A DNA stretch of 64,000 bases from an uncultured Lachnospiraceae bacterium (GCA_910577165.1 CAJTLX010000011.1:1-64000), one strand, 5' to 3'; shown: positions 8,929-18,360, counted from the stretch's first letter. Notes: generated by a model not told the origin, from the sequence alone. Made by a program: numbers and translations.

Positions 8929-9828
8929 ATGATCCGTTCCCTGATCCGTCTAATCAACGCCTTTTCCAAAAAATTAAGCGAGGACAATGTCACAGCGTTT
9001 TCTGCACAGGCGGCATTTTTTATGATTATCTCTTTTTTTCCGTTCGCCATGTTTTTGTTGACACTGCTTAACTACCTGCCCTTTTCCAAGCCGGATCTGC
9101 TCGCCGCAACAGAGTCCGTTTTTCCGCAGGCCGTATCCTCCTACATATCCGATATCCTGGATGAACTTTTGGAAAAATCAAATGGCACTGTACTCTCCCT
9201 TACGGTGATCGCGACACTCTGGACATCTTCAAAAGGGTTTTATGCGATCGTACACGGGTTAGACGCGATTTACCATTCCAACGGCAAGCGCAATTATTTT
9301 CTGACCCGCCTGCTCGCCGCACTCTATACATTGCTTTTTGCGGTGCTTATCGTCGCGGTAATTTTTATCTTTATCTTCGGCAACCAGATCTATTTGTGGA
9401 GTTTAGAACATGTGCCGATCCTGTCGGAGATGGCACTCCTAATTATCAGTGTGCGTACATTAGTCGGCTTCTGCCTGATGATTTTGTTTTTTACGCTGGT
9501 CTACATCACAATGCCGAACCGCAAGTCCTCCTTTTTCGCAGAGCTTCCCGGTGCGATTCTGGCCTCGGCGGGCTGGATTGGGTTCTCCTACCTCTTTTCG
9601 TTTTACATCGATAATTTTAGCAATTACTCCGCGACTTACGGCAGTTTAACCGCCGTTGTCCTCTGTATGCTCTGGTTTTATTCCTGTATGTACATTATGT
9701 TTATCGGCGCGGAACTTAACCAGATATTGGCGAACCCTGTAATTCACAAGGCGTTTCACAAACTGCGTGAAAATCGACAGGCGCGCAAAAAAGAAAGGGA
9801 ATCCCTATCAGATTCCCATAAAAAATAA
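8929..9828 (+). CDS. YihY/virulence factor BrkB family membrane protein
   Basis: A 299-aa protein with about six transmembrane helices and family motifs such as FSAQAAFFMIISFFPF near the N-terminus, YGSLTAVVLCMLWFY in the second half and FIGAELNQ near the C-terminus. It was once thought to be ribonuclease BN, which is not correct; the function is unknown. The ATG at 8929 has AGAAGGAG 9 bases upstream, whereas the frame extends 45 codons further without such a site. Confidence 0.87.
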   Translation: MIRSLIRLINAFSKKLSEDNVTAFSAQAAFFMIISFFPFAMFLLTLLNYLPFSKPDLLAATESVFPQAVSSYISDILDELLEKSNGTVLSLTVIATLWTSSKGFYAIVHGLDAIYHSNGKRNYFLTRLLAALYTLLFAVLIVAVIFIFIFGNQIYLWSLEHVPILSEMALLIISVRTLVGFCLMILFFTLVYITMPNRKSSFFAELPGAILASAGWIGFSYLFSFYIDNFSNYSATYGSLTAVVLCMLWFYSCMYIMFIGAELNQILANPVIHKAFHKLRENRQARKKERESLSDSHKK

Positions 9829-9840
9829 AATATTTTTATA

Positions 9841-12225
9841 CTAATACAAGAATATCAATTCCGTCCCCGTATAATAGTGGGCAAGGATCTCCTCATAATT
9901 TTTTCCTGATTCCACCATGCCCTTTACTCCGTTTTGGCTCATGCCGGTTCCGTGTCCGTAGCCGCCACCCGAAAGTGTAAGTGCCGTAAGTTTCCCGTCC
10001 ACCTTTTCCTCATCAATCACAATAAACGCACTTGGAAGCAGAGTCATATTCTTTACCTCGCTTCCATCCTTTCGGACAAGCGGGGTTTCCCTTGGCGCAA
10101 ATGCAGTTCGGATTGCGGTCTGATAGCGGATAGGAACGGTTTCTTTTCCCTTCTCCTCCCCATCCGCTCTTGTTCCAGTCACAGAAACTTCCAGGGCAAT
10201 TCCACTCTTTCCGCGCTCTGTCACCTCCACTTTTTCTACTGTGTCAAGCCCCGTCGCTTTCTGCAACTGTCTGGTAAACTGTTCTAAGGGCAGTGTGACC
10301 TTCCATCGATACCAGGAAAATCCACTGTCATAAGTCTTGATCTCCTCCGACAAAATAAATTTGCGAAATTCTTCTTCCACAGAAAAATCCACTTCCTCCT
10401 TCTGCTCATTCTGCAAATAACCCGTCAGATAGGAAAGGGAGGAGGCATTCTCCCACACCTCATGATAACTTGCCGTATGTCCGCAGGAAGTGGAATAATA
10501 GTACGCCGTGATCACATCCCCGTCCAGTGCCGCCACCAGCCCATAAGTTTCTTTTACCGCCAGGATAGAAGCTTCATTTTCCTCCACATTATTGTATACC
10601 TGAGAACTAACGCTGTCATCCACATGCGCGCCATATGAGCGAAATCTGCTTGCCATCAACTGGTTAAACGCATAGCTGCGCGCGCAGACTGCCTGCACTT
10701 TAAGAGCCTCGTCCCCGTAGGAGGTCGGCATCTCGCTTGGAATGACCGCATAGAGATACTCTTCCATCGAAAGTTCGTTGACCACCAAAAGCCCCTCCTT
10801 ATCCGCCACAATCTCCATGCAACCGCGATAGGCTGGTGCGCCGTAAGAACGCTTGACTGAGCGCAGGATAATCTTTCCCTCCCCGCCCACCGTCTCGACA
10901 CAGACGCGCTCAGTGCTTCCCTTCTCCTTCTTAAATGTAAGGGAGAATTCTTCTCCCGCCTTGTACTTTTGTACTTTTTCTCCCCTTGTCACTGTAAATT
11001 CCCGGTCAGCCGTCAAAACCACACTTTCATGATAGTAGGACTTATATCCGCTTGTATTGATCAGAACACGTATTGTATCCGCCTTTAACTTTTCTTTGAT
11101 CAGCGCGGCACAGACCTTCCCATTTTCCACCACAAAATCTGTGATGGAGTAGCCGACCAAAATCCGATTCGTCTTCTCCATCGCCAAATCCCCATAGATC
11201 TTGTAGATTCGAAAATCCTCCGAGAGCGGCAACCGCCCATAACCCGCCAATTCAATCTCCCTGTCTGAGGTCAGAAGCACTTTTCCCTGCACCACATCCT
11301 TTTTTACCGTAATTTGTAATATTTCACCGTTTCTTACCAAAAAATCACAAACCATATTTTCAAATGCCTGTGCCAACGGAAGGATCGTTTTATACTCCAC
11401 CTCGTACCCGTGGACAAAAGCCAAAACTTTACTCTCCTTTGCCGAGATCACCCACACATTTGGAATCTGCACCTCCTCATTTAACATTTCCCTGATATAG
11501 AGCATCTCATCCCCCAGGCAAAGTGCCCGAACCACGCGGTCTTTATATTCAGAAACCGTGCGGTGTGCAGGTTTTCCAAAAAGTTTTTCCGCAAGCGGAT
11601 CTTTTTTGGGATAGACTTCCAAATCTTCGGCAAAGATCGCGCTGTAATCCTCGCAATTCTCATAGTGGTAGGTATTTCCCCTTGCATCGTAAAGCTTTTT
11701 GCCCTCAATCAACAGGACATAACAATCGCGGTATTCCGGCAGACCCCCCTTCTCCCCCTCAGAAGCTCTTTCTGTTAACATTCCCAATAATTGTTCATAA
11801 ATAGAAAGAAATTCTGAAAGATAGAGTTCATCCGTCTCCTTCACCTGCAAAAGTCGTTCCGGAAGTACAGAAACAATCCCGTGGTAATCTAATTTTGTAT
11901 GATCGCAAAAGGTATATAAAAAATCGCGAAACATTTGGCAAGTAAGATTTTTCTCTTCAAGTTCCTCTTTCGTTTTCTCGGATAACCCCTCCTCCCATCC
12001 CGGCGCAAGCTTGGACAAAAGCCATTTTGCCCTTGCACTCAAAATTCCTTCATTCTCCTCCGGCAACACAAAATCTATCTCTTCCGGCTCTTTCTCCTCT
12101 TCTTCTTCCCCACTCTTTTTGCCCCTTCCAAAAAAATTGTAGAGAAATACGCCGCCCGCCAGCAAAATGCAAAGTGCAATCAGCAAAATATTCTTTATTC
12201 GCTCCCGGTTCCCGTTTTCTTTCAT
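9841..12225 (-). CDS. SpoIID/LytB domain-containing protein, unusually long
   Basis: A 794-aa membrane-anchored protein with one helix at about residues 14-29. A SpoIID-type lytic transglycosylase domain occupies the C-terminal third: ELSMEEYLYAVIPSEMP with the catalytic Glu in the SEMP motif, then EALKVQAVCARSYA, SCGHTASYHEVW, and GYGHGTGMSQNGV near the end. SpoIID cleaves denuded glycan strands during engulfment. The roughly 470-residue acidic region between the helix and this domain is not one I recognise. Bacillus SpoIID has about 340 residues, so a vegetative wall role is equally possible. The ATG at 12225 follows AGGAGG. Confidence 0.8.
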   Translation of the reverse strand: MKENGNRERIKNILLIALCILLAGGVFLYNFFGRGKKSGEEEEEKEPEEIDFVLPEENEGILSARAKWLLSKLAPGWEEGLSEKTKEELEEKNLTCQMFRDFLYTFCDHTKLDYHGIVSVLPERLLQVKETDELYLSEFLSIYEQLLGMLTERASEGEKGGLPEYRDCYVLLIEGKKLYDARGNTYHYENCEDYSAIFAEDLEVYPKKDPLAEKLFGKPAHRTVSEYKDRVVRALCLGDEMLYIREMLNEEVQIPNVWVISAKESKVLAFVHGYEVEYKTILPLAQAFENMVCDFLVRNGEILQITVKKDVVQGKVLLTSDREIELAGYGRLPLSEDFRIYKIYGDLAMEKTNRILVGYSITDFVVENGKVCAALIKEKLKADTIRVLINTSGYKSYYHESVVLTADREFTVTRGEKVQKYKAGEEFSLTFKKEKGSTERVCVETVGGEGKIILRSVKRSYGAPAYRGCMEIVADKEGLLVVNELSMEEYLYAVIPSEMPTSYGDEALKVQAVCARSYAFNQLMASRFRSYGAHVDDSVSSQVYNNVEENEASILAVKETYGLVAALDGDVITAYYYSTSCGHTASYHEVWENASSLSYLTGYLQNEQKEEVDFSVEEEFRKFILSEEIKTYDSGFSWYRWKVTLPLEQFTRQLQKATGLDTVEKVEVTERGKSGIALEVSVTGTRADGEEKGKETVPIRYQTAIRTAFAPRETPLVRKDGSEVKNMTLLPSAFIVIDEEKVDGKLTALTLSGGGYGHGTGMSQNGVKGMVESGKNYEEILAHYYTGTELIFLY

Positions 12226-12327
12226 TCTGCCCTTCCTCCTGGTACTTTTTGACTTATTCCAGAGCAAAATTTTCGCGCTCCAGCATAAAAACAAGCCCTT
12301 ATTTCAGTATATGTGTCATTAAAGAAA

Positions 12328-14250
12328 CTATTCTTTCCGCACCGGGTTAAAACCGGAAGCCTTCTTTAGAAGCTGCTTATCCTGATACATCAGTGCATCC
12401 ACCTCCGTCATCACCTGATCGATCGAAGAGATCTCCGCCTTTTTATATACCTGACATCCGATCGCTAAATAGATTGGATAATTTCGCTCGTGTGAGGCAT
12501 TGATCCTTGCAATATGTGCTTTCATGGACGCGGTACATTCCGCGACATCCTTCCTTGTAAAATGTCCCACGGCAACCTTGACATACTCATCCCCGCCGAC
12601 ACGGAAATTATATTCCCGCACCGCGCCGTTTACCGACATATTTAACAAAAGAGAGGAGGAGAGGCAGATCACATCGTCCCCCGCCAAATGTCCGTAAGTA
12701 TCATTGATGTATTTCAATCCATTGTTGTCGCAGAGCATAAAACAAAGCTGTTCATCCTCCGCCATCTTTTCCACAATGTCCGGCAGAAGAATATTGTAGC
12801 CATTGCGGTTGTAAAGCCCCGTCATTGCGTCCGTCACCGCCTTGCGCTGGGCCGCCTCATACAGATCATTTACCGCATAGACCCGGCGCAAAGACTCCAA
12901 CGCCACATTTACCTTGCGCACCCAGAATGGATATTGTTTCTTGAACACGCATTGTTCTCCACTGTATTCTAACACGATATAGCCAAAACAATGACTGCCA
13001 AAATGCAGCATATTAAAATAAAACATCTTTGGCTCTCCGCGATCGGCATGGTATGCGGGAATCATATCCTTCGCATCGAAAATGCAATCAAGGCGCACAC
13101 GATCCTCCTCTTTCTTTGTCTGCGAACATACGGTATCAAGTGCCAACATCATCCGGTCAGTAAAAACTTCCTGCTTCTCGTCATCCCTTTTGCTCCAGTC
13201 CGGACTCAGACACAGATACATCCGATCATATTCCCCTGCGTGCATGGCATAGCCATCAATTTCCCACAGACAATCCACCAGATCCTTTGCCATAATCAGA
13301 CGTTCCTGCATAAAATTGTACAGAGCAAAAAACGCGTCCTCTCGCCTATCCGGCAACACCTTGCCAAAATGAAACCTTTTGCCGCAGCTGCAGGACTGGT
13401 ACAGCATCAAATTTGACTTCCTAAGCAACGGATGCTGCTTTCCTCTAATGTCCAGTGCCTCCGCAATATAGCGCACTGCTCTTGCCGCTGCCAGATCGAT
13501 CCCACGTGTGGCGGATGTAATAAAATCTTCATCGTCATCCGGCTCCGCCTCACAGTCAAACCCAGTCACCAAAATATCCTCCGGCACACGGATTTCACGC
13601 CTTTGCAGCGCGTAACAAATACTGACCGCCATCGGATCATTTGCGCACGCGATCGCCTGTGGCAACTCTTTTTCTCCCTCCAGGAGCTCAGCGACAACGC
13701 GCTCCCCCTCCTCATACCAGAAATCCCCATAAAAAACTCGCTTTTCATCCACCGTAAGCCCTGCATTTTCCATCGCCTGCTGATACCCTAAAAGTCTGTT
13801 CTGACTGTGCGGATGAGTCGCAGGTCCTGTCATAAATGCAATATCCGTGCAGCCGTGTACCTCAATCAAATGCTCCACCACCTCACGAATCCCCGCCGTA
13901 TCATCGCAGGAAAACGCCTTGTATCCATCCTCTTTTAGGTCAATGCTCACGCGAATCCCATCGAATTTTTCCCGAATTTCTGCCGCGATCTTCCCTGCAA
14001 ACTCCGGCTGAAGCTGTAAACTGTCCGGCACAAGAATCATCGCATCAAGCAAATCATAATTGATCAGCTCCATAATCTGCGCCTCGCCAAGCTGATAATC
14101 CGTATATCCCCCCGTGCGCAGCATACAGGAAAACACCAATACATCCATATTATACTGGAATGCCTCCCTGCCAACTGTTTTTAAAAACGTCCTCTGAAAT
14201 GACTCATCAGGTCGCCCAATCACTATACCGATAGTTTTTCTGTTTTTCAT
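12328..14250 (-). CDS. Diguanylate cyclase with LacI-type ligand-binding domain
   Basis: A 640-aa cytoplasmic protein. Residues 1-280 resemble the sugar-binding domain of LacI/GalR regulators (IGIVIGRP at the start, FMTGPATHPHSQNR in the middle) but carry no helix-turn-helix and no signal peptide. A cysteine-containing link (CSCGKRF) follows. A GGDEF domain starts near residue 470 (DAMTGLYNRNGY) with the active-site variant GGDEY. It would make cyclic di-GMP in response to a small ligand, probably a sugar. The GGDEY form is usually compatible with activity. It is transcribed alone. Confidence 0.85.
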   Translation of the reverse strand: MKNRKTIGIVIGRPDESFQRTFLKTVGREAFQYNMDVLVFSCMLRTGGYTDYQLGEAQIMELINYDLLDAMILVPDSLQLQPEFAGKIAAEIREKFDGIRVSIDLKEDGYKAFSCDDTAGIREVVEHLIEVHGCTDIAFMTGPATHPHSQNRLLGYQQAMENAGLTVDEKRVFYGDFWYEEGERVVAELLEGEKELPQAIACANDPMAVSICYALQRREIRVPEDILVTGFDCEAEPDDDEDFITSATRGIDLAAARAVRYIAEALDIRGKQHPLLRKSNLMLYQSCSCGKRFHFGKVLPDRREDAFFALYNFMQERLIMAKDLVDCLWEIDGYAMHAGEYDRMYLCLSPDWSKRDDEKQEVFTDRMMLALDTVCSQTKKEEDRVRLDCIFDAKDMIPAYHADRGEPKMFYFNMLHFGSHCFGYIVLEYSGEQCVFKKQYPFWVRKVNVALESLRRVYAVNDLYEAAQRKAVTDAMTGLYNRNGYNILLPDIVEKMAEDEQLCFMLCDNNGLKYINDTYGHLAGDDVICLSSSLLLNMSVNGAVREYNFRVGGDEYVKVAVGHFTRKDVAECTASMKAHIARINASHERNYPIYLAIGCQVYKKAEISSIDQVMTEVDALMYQDKQLLKKASGFNPVRKE

Positions 14251-14306
14251 AGAAATCCCCCTTGCTTCTTTTTTGCTTTCCTCCGCTGCTTTTTTCTTTA
14301 TCTTCT

Positions 14307-14335
14307 ATTATATACTCTCTTTTAAAGAATCGCAA
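14307..14335 (-). promoter_or_regulatory. Promoter of the GGDEF gene
   Basis: On the minus strand TTGCGA (14330-14335), a 17-bp spacer and TATAAT (14307-14312), about 55 bases upstream of the start codon. Confidence 0.6.
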
Positions 14336-14367
14336 AGTATTTTTTGGAAAACTATTTGAAAGAGAAA

Positions 14368-14406
14368 ACTTCAGTGGCATTCTTCCTCTGTATGGGGCGT
14401 GAGCAC
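14368..14406 (+). repeat. Copy of a dispersed intergenic repeat (ACTTCAG family)
   Basis: It begins ACTTCAGTGGCAT, continues with TTCCTCTG and ends in GGGGCGTGAGC. Similar sequences lie at 43347-43383 and, on the other strand, at 5-27. All are between genes. Confidence 0.5.
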
Positions 14407-14411
14407 AAAGA

Positions 14412-14445
14412 AGGGGCAGAACCGGAAATTTTTGGTTCTGCCCCT
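14412..14445 (-). terminator. Terminator of the polysaccharide operon
   Basis: A perfect 12-bp stem (14412-14423 with 14434-14445) with a 10-base loop, 33 bases past the stop codon of the Wzz-like gene. Reading leftward it is followed by a moderately T-rich stretch. Confidence 0.65.
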
Positions 14446-14477
14446 CCTCAAAACTTCAATATTATGATATTACGTAA

Positions 14478-15920
14478 TTACGGTATAGCATCCACACCAA
14501 TCACAATCACGCCAAGCACCTTCTTCTTCCACGCAGCAAGCTCCTCCAATTCCCGCTCAATCTGCGTATAGGTACTCTCCTCCTGCTTTTCTATTAACAC
14601 AACATAATCCGCTGCCATCGCCGCAGGCACCGCCGACGGATCGCGCAAAATACTTGGGATCTGCTCCACCGAATACCCCTTTTCCCACTTCATGCCGGAT
14701 AGAAGGGATTCAATTTCTCTCTGATCAATCGTTCCCGTGCAGACAAGATTTACCTTTCCCGAAGCATCAGATTCTTTCTTTTCTGCCTGCAACGCCTCAA
14801 GCTCCGCCTGCACGCTTCTCGCCGCTACCATCGCTAAATTCCCCGCATCACTCTCCTTCATCGATAGTCCTCCCATGTGCGCAAACAGGCGGTCAAATCC
14901 CACCCAGACACGCTTTTTATGTACCTGTGGAATCTGTGCGATCACGCGAAGACCAAACCGATTTTTTAATTCCTTCGCATCCTGAAGTTTATCCGACATA
15001 ATATACTGGAAGGCAATGAAAACTGCCGCCAACACTGCACCGATAATAAAACCCAAAATCAAGATCTTGATGGATCCTTTTATAATTCTGGTTGTTGTAT
15101 ATTCTTTTTGCGGCTCTGCAGAATTCTTCCACGTCTTAAGTTCCTCCGCCTTCTCCTGAAGATTGATACTTAAATCCGAAACATACTGAAGATTGGTCTT
15201 TTGCAATTCATCCAGCTCCAAATTCACAGCCTCAAAGGATGCCTGGTTTACCGCATTTAACTCATGATTGCCGATCGTTACCGTAATCTCTTTTTGCTTT
15301 TCCAAAACTCCTTCCAGCGCGTAGGAAAGAATATCATCACACATCGCCTCATCCACGCCCTGCACATTGATTGTCACCATACAGTTGTCAAGATCTTCCG
15401 AAACAGTAAGAATTTCCTCCAAATACCGCAGTTCCATCGATTCCGACAAATGATCCGCAATATACTGATACATATTACCATTGGTCATATAAGTAATATA
15501 GGAATGCAAAATACGGTTGGAGAGATCAATATTTTGATAATCCATTCCCGGCAAAATCTGATAATCCGTCGACACATATAACTGCAGGGATGCATTGCGC
15601 TCGCGGAATGGATTGATCTTCATCAAAACAGAATTTGCATTGTACTCCTCCTGCTCCGTGCGCGCTTTCTCCAAATTGGTAATCTCGCGCTCAAGTGTCT
15701 CACCCTTCGCGCGAAATGCAGCCAGTTCACGCTCATAGTTTTGTTCCGCCGTACTGATATATTCCGGATCGGAACTCTTTAGCTTCTTTAGAACAAAATT
15801 TCCTGCTCCCGCAATCACGGCGATTGCCAAGGCAATCACAAAAATCTTCCGCCAGTCACGAAAAATTCGATAAAACACCTTGCCTAAGCTAATCTCCTGT
15901 TCATAGGCCTGTTCGTTCAT
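14478..15920 (-). CDS. Wzz/CpsC-like polysaccharide chain-length protein with degenerate kinase-like tail
   Basis: A 480-aa membrane protein. Helices at about residues 24-44 and 293-315 flank a coiled-coil-rich extracellular part, the layout of polysaccharide co-polymerases that set chain length. The cytoplasmic tail after residue 330 resembles the BY-kinase (CpsD/CapB) fold but has CTGTID where the P-loop GK(S/T) should be and no tyrosine cluster. It is therefore probably not a kinase. It is the last gene of the polysaccharide locus. The ATG at 15920 is preferred; a GTG at 15938 is an alternative. Confidence 0.75.
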   Translation of the reverse strand: MNEQAYEQEISLGKVFYRIFRDWRKIFVIALAIAVIAGAGNFVLKKLKSSDPEYISTAEQNYERELAAFRAKGETLEREITNLEKARTEQEEYNANSVLMKINPFRERNASLQLYVSTDYQILPGMDYQNIDLSNRILHSYITYMTNGNMYQYIADHLSESMELRYLEEILTVSEDLDNCMVTINVQGVDEAMCDDILSYALEGVLEKQKEITVTIGNHELNAVNQASFEAVNLELDELQKTNLQYVSDLSINLQEKAEELKTWKNSAEPQKEYTTTRIIKGSIKILILGFIIGAVLAAVFIAFQYIMSDKLQDAKELKNRFGLRVIAQIPQVHKKRVWVGFDRLFAHMGGLSMKESDAGNLAMVAARSVQAELEALQAEKKESDASGKVNLVCTGTIDQREIESLLSGMKWEKGYSVEQIPSILRDPSAVPAAMAADYVVLIEKQEESTYTQIERELEELAAWKKKVLGVIVIGVDAIP

Positions 15921-15946
15921 TTTCTTTTTGAACCTCACTTTCCATT

Positions 15947-16099
15947 TTAATCTTTTTCCCTAAAATCATGGGATGCTGTCTTTATGGCAGATGCCACAAT
16001 TCTTTTCTCCCAGTCAGAACAATCTTCAAATGATCTCCGACTATAAGAAAAACCTCCGGCAGATGGCAGGCATGGAGAGATAATTTTCACGCCGCTCAT
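15947..16099 (-). CDS. Possible small protein upstream of the Wzz-like gene
   Basis: A 50-codon open frame, with a second possible start (GTG) three codons in that sits about 10 bases after AAGGA. It ends 26 bases before the Wzz-like ATG. It contains a cysteine, several aromatic residues and a mixed-charge C-terminus, and has no similarity I recognise. Its place in the long leader of wzz could mean a leader peptide, a remnant or chance. Low confidence. Confidence 0.25.
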   Translation of the reverse strand: MSGVKIISPCLPSAGGFSYSRRSFEDCSDWEKRIVASAIKTASHDFREKD

Positions 16100-16228
16100 T
16101 TCCTTGCAATCCGGATCTCCTGTATTTTATCACATTATTAGATTTTAGGAAAGGAGTTTTGGGAAGAAAAATTAAAAAGTTGTAAAAAATATAGCTGTTT
16201 ATCAAAGAAATACCTATGGTACATTCTA

Positions 16229-16258
16229 ATTATACGCAAAATAGGAAATTTTTGTAAA
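16229..16258 (-). promoter_or_regulatory. Internal promoter upstream of the Wzz-like gene
   Basis: On the minus strand TTTACA (16253-16258), an 18-bp spacer and TATAAT (16229-16234). This would let the chain-length gene be expressed apart from the rest of the locus, with a leader of about 300 bases. Confidence 0.5.
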
Positions 16259-16267
16259 TCAATTATC

Positions 16268-17530
16268 TCAATCTCTTCCAAATAGATCCCTTGTATAGAC
16301 TCTTTCCCTCACATCATCCAGACAATGATCGTATCGGTTTGCGATAATCGCGTCGGACTCCCTCTTAAATTTTTCCAGATCATTCACCACAAGGCTTCCA
16401 AAAAATGTACTCCCCTCCGGCAGTGTTGGCTCATAGATCACCACACTTGCTCCCTTTGCCTTTATCCGCTTCATTACACCTTGAATCGCACTCTGTCTGA
16501 AATTGTCTGAATTTGACTTCATCACCAGGCGATACACCCCTATCACCACCCGATGTTCTTCTGCTTGCCTCCACATCGAATTCCCCGAATAGTCAAAATA
16601 CCCCGCCTTTGCCAGAACGCGATCTGCAATAAAATCTTTGCGGGTGCGGTTGCTCTGCACAATCGCACGAATCAACTCTTCGGGGATATTTTCATAGTTC
16701 GCTAACAATTGTTTGGAGTCTTTTGGAAGACAATAGCCTCCATAACCAAATGAAGGGTTATTGTACTGATCGCCAATGCGCGGATCAAGACAAACGCCCC
16801 GGATAATCGAGGCGACATCTAGCCCTTTTATCTCTGCATAGGTATCCAACTCATTAAAATAGGATATCCGAAGCGCGAGATATGTATTTGCAAAAAGCTT
16901 TACTGCCTCCGCCTCAGTAAAGCCCATAAAAAGAGTTTCAATATTTTCCTTCTTGGCACTTTGCTGTAAAAGCTCCGCAAAAATACGTGCTTTTTGATCG
17001 GCAGCAGATTGACCAATAATAATTCTTGACGGATAAAGATTATCATACAACGCCTTTGACTCCCGCAAAAATTCTGGGCTGAAAATAATATTGTCCGCCC
17101 GGTATCTTTCTCGGACAGACTTTGTATACCCCACAGGCACAGTGGACTTAATAATAATTAGCGGCTTATCCTCCCGCTCCCTTGTGGACATCAATATCAG
17201 TTCAATCACCTTCTCCACCGCGCTTGTGTCAAAAAAATTTTTTTCGGAATCATAGTTTGTTGGCGCGGCAATGATAATAAAATCCGCCGTGGAATACGCC
17301 ATCTTTCCATCCAAGGTAGCTGTCAAGTCGAGTTTCTTTTCCGCCAGATATTTTTCTATGTATTTATCCTGGATCGGTGACTGCCTGCGGTTAATCTGTT
17401 CTACCTTCTCCTCCACAATATCCACCGCAGTCACATGATTGTGCTGCGCTAGGAGAATCGCAAGACTAAGCCCCACATAGCCCGTCCCTGCCACCGCGAT
17501 ATTGTAATGTTCCTTTCTTTGCCTACTCAA
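16268..17530 (-). CDS. ugd: UDP-glucose 6-dehydrogenase (nucleotide-sugar dehydrogenase)
   Basis: A 420-aa cytoplasmic enzyme that oxidises UDP-glucose to UDP-glucuronate with two NAD+. The N-terminal Rossmann domain has VAGTGYVGLS (13-22); IIKSTVPVGYT and FSPEFLRES follow; the catalytic cysteine is C267 in GGYCLPKD. The start appears to be a TTG at 17530, with AAAGGAG about 11 bases upstream and no ATG nearby. It suggests a uronic acid in the polysaccharide. Confidence 0.9.
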   Translation of the reverse strand: MSRQRKEHYNIAVAGTGYVGLSLAILLAQHNHVTAVDIVEEKVEQINRRQSPIQDKYIEKYLAEKKLDLTATLDGKMAYSTADFIIIAAPTNYDSEKNFFDTSAVEKVIELILMSTREREDKPLIIIKSTVPVGYTKSVRERYRADNIIFSPEFLRESKALYDNLYPSRIIIGQSAADQKARIFAELLQQSAKKENIETLFMGFTEAEAVKLFANTYLALRISYFNELDTYAEIKGLDVASIIRGVCLDPRIGDQYNNPSFGYGGYCLPKDSKQLLANYENIPEELIRAIVQSNRTRKDFIADRVLAKAGYFDYSGNSMWRQAEEHRVVIGVYRLVMKSNSDNFRQSAIQGVMKRIKAKGASVVIYEPTLPEGSTFFGSLVVNDLEKFKRESDAIIANRYDHCLDDVRERVYTRDLFGRD

Positions 17531-17584
17531 TGTTTAAATTTCTCCTTTCATTTCTTTGTCCAAATAATATTATTTATTCTTCTT

Positions 17585-18274
17585 TCAGGAGATATGTAAA
17601 AATGTTTTTACCACTATCAAATCCTTTTCTGTATCAATATCAACAGACCGTTCGCCGGGCATAATATAAGCAAAACAGGAATCTTTATATAAGTTATACT
17701 CTGGATTCTCAATTTTACTTGCATCCACCAAGTAAATTGCTCCATTTACCTGATAATACTTCTCTAAATCTTGCCGGCGTGCTTGATAATAAGGAGAATT
17801 TGCAAAAGATTCCATAGAACAATTTTTATCCAGTGGAAAACACCATTGGATCGGATGGGCTACTTCTGTTACAGCTATCACATTATGCACATCTTCCCTA
17901 TCTAATAATCGGAATGCACGGATAATATCATCCGATGTCCTTAATGGAGAAGTCGGCTGTAACAATGCTATATAGTCAAAATTCTTCCCCTTTCTTTTAT
18001 AATTTCCAATCACCTCTCTAACCACGTCCCAGGAAGTAGCCGTGTCACTCGATGTAAATTCAGATCTTAAGAATGGAACATTTGCTCCACAATCCATTGC
18101 AATCTTTGCATATTTTTCAGAGTCCGTTGAAACCATTACTTCCTCAAAACATTTGGAGTCTATTGCTGCCTTTATGGTATAATCCATTAGTGGACGACCC
18201 AGAAGATTTATTATATTTTTATCCGGCAATCCTTTCGATCCACTGCGGGCAGGAATAATCGCAAGCACTTTCAT
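17585..18274 (-). CDS. CMP-nonulosonate cytidylyltransferase (NeuA/LegF family)
   Basis: A 229-aa enzyme that activates a nonulosonic acid with CTP. The N-terminal IIPARSGSKGLPDKNI (about 5-20) is the CTP-binding signature of the acylneuraminate cytidylyltransferase family; LLQPTSPLR (about 100-108) is also typical. Given the legionaminic-acid genes upstream, CMP-legionaminate or a derivative is the likely product. The ATG at 18274 follows GGAGG by 8 bases; a longer frame would include this site. Confidence 0.88.
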   Translation of the reverse strand: MKVLAIIPARSGSKGLPDKNIINLLGRPLMDYTIKAAIDSKCFEEVMVSTDSEKYAKIAMDCGANVPFLRSEFTSSDTATSWDVVREVIGNYKRKGKNFDYIALLQPTSPLRTSDDIIRAFRLLDREDVHNVIAVTEVAHPIQWCFPLDKNCSMESFANSPYYQARRQDLEKYYQVNGAIYLVDASKIENPEYNLYKDSCFAYIMPGERSVDIDTEKDLIVVKTFLHIS

Positions 18275-18360
18275 TTTATCTTCCTCCATATAAAATGCCA
18301 AAAATTTTTAGTTCAATGAATATTTTTATTTTTTAATATATTTTTATACTAATATAAAAA

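Larger units (their letters stand above)
15921..16267 (-). other. 347-bp gap: long leader of the Wzz-like gene
   Basis: This gap holds a promoter at 16229-16258, a roughly 300-base transcribed leader and a possible 50-codon frame. I could not fit the leader to a riboswitch class I know. Confidence 0.4.

Noticed and set aside
17229..17245. A7/T7 run in ugd as a phase-variation tract
   Set aside because: It is two short adjacent runs rather than one long homopolymer, and the frame is intact.
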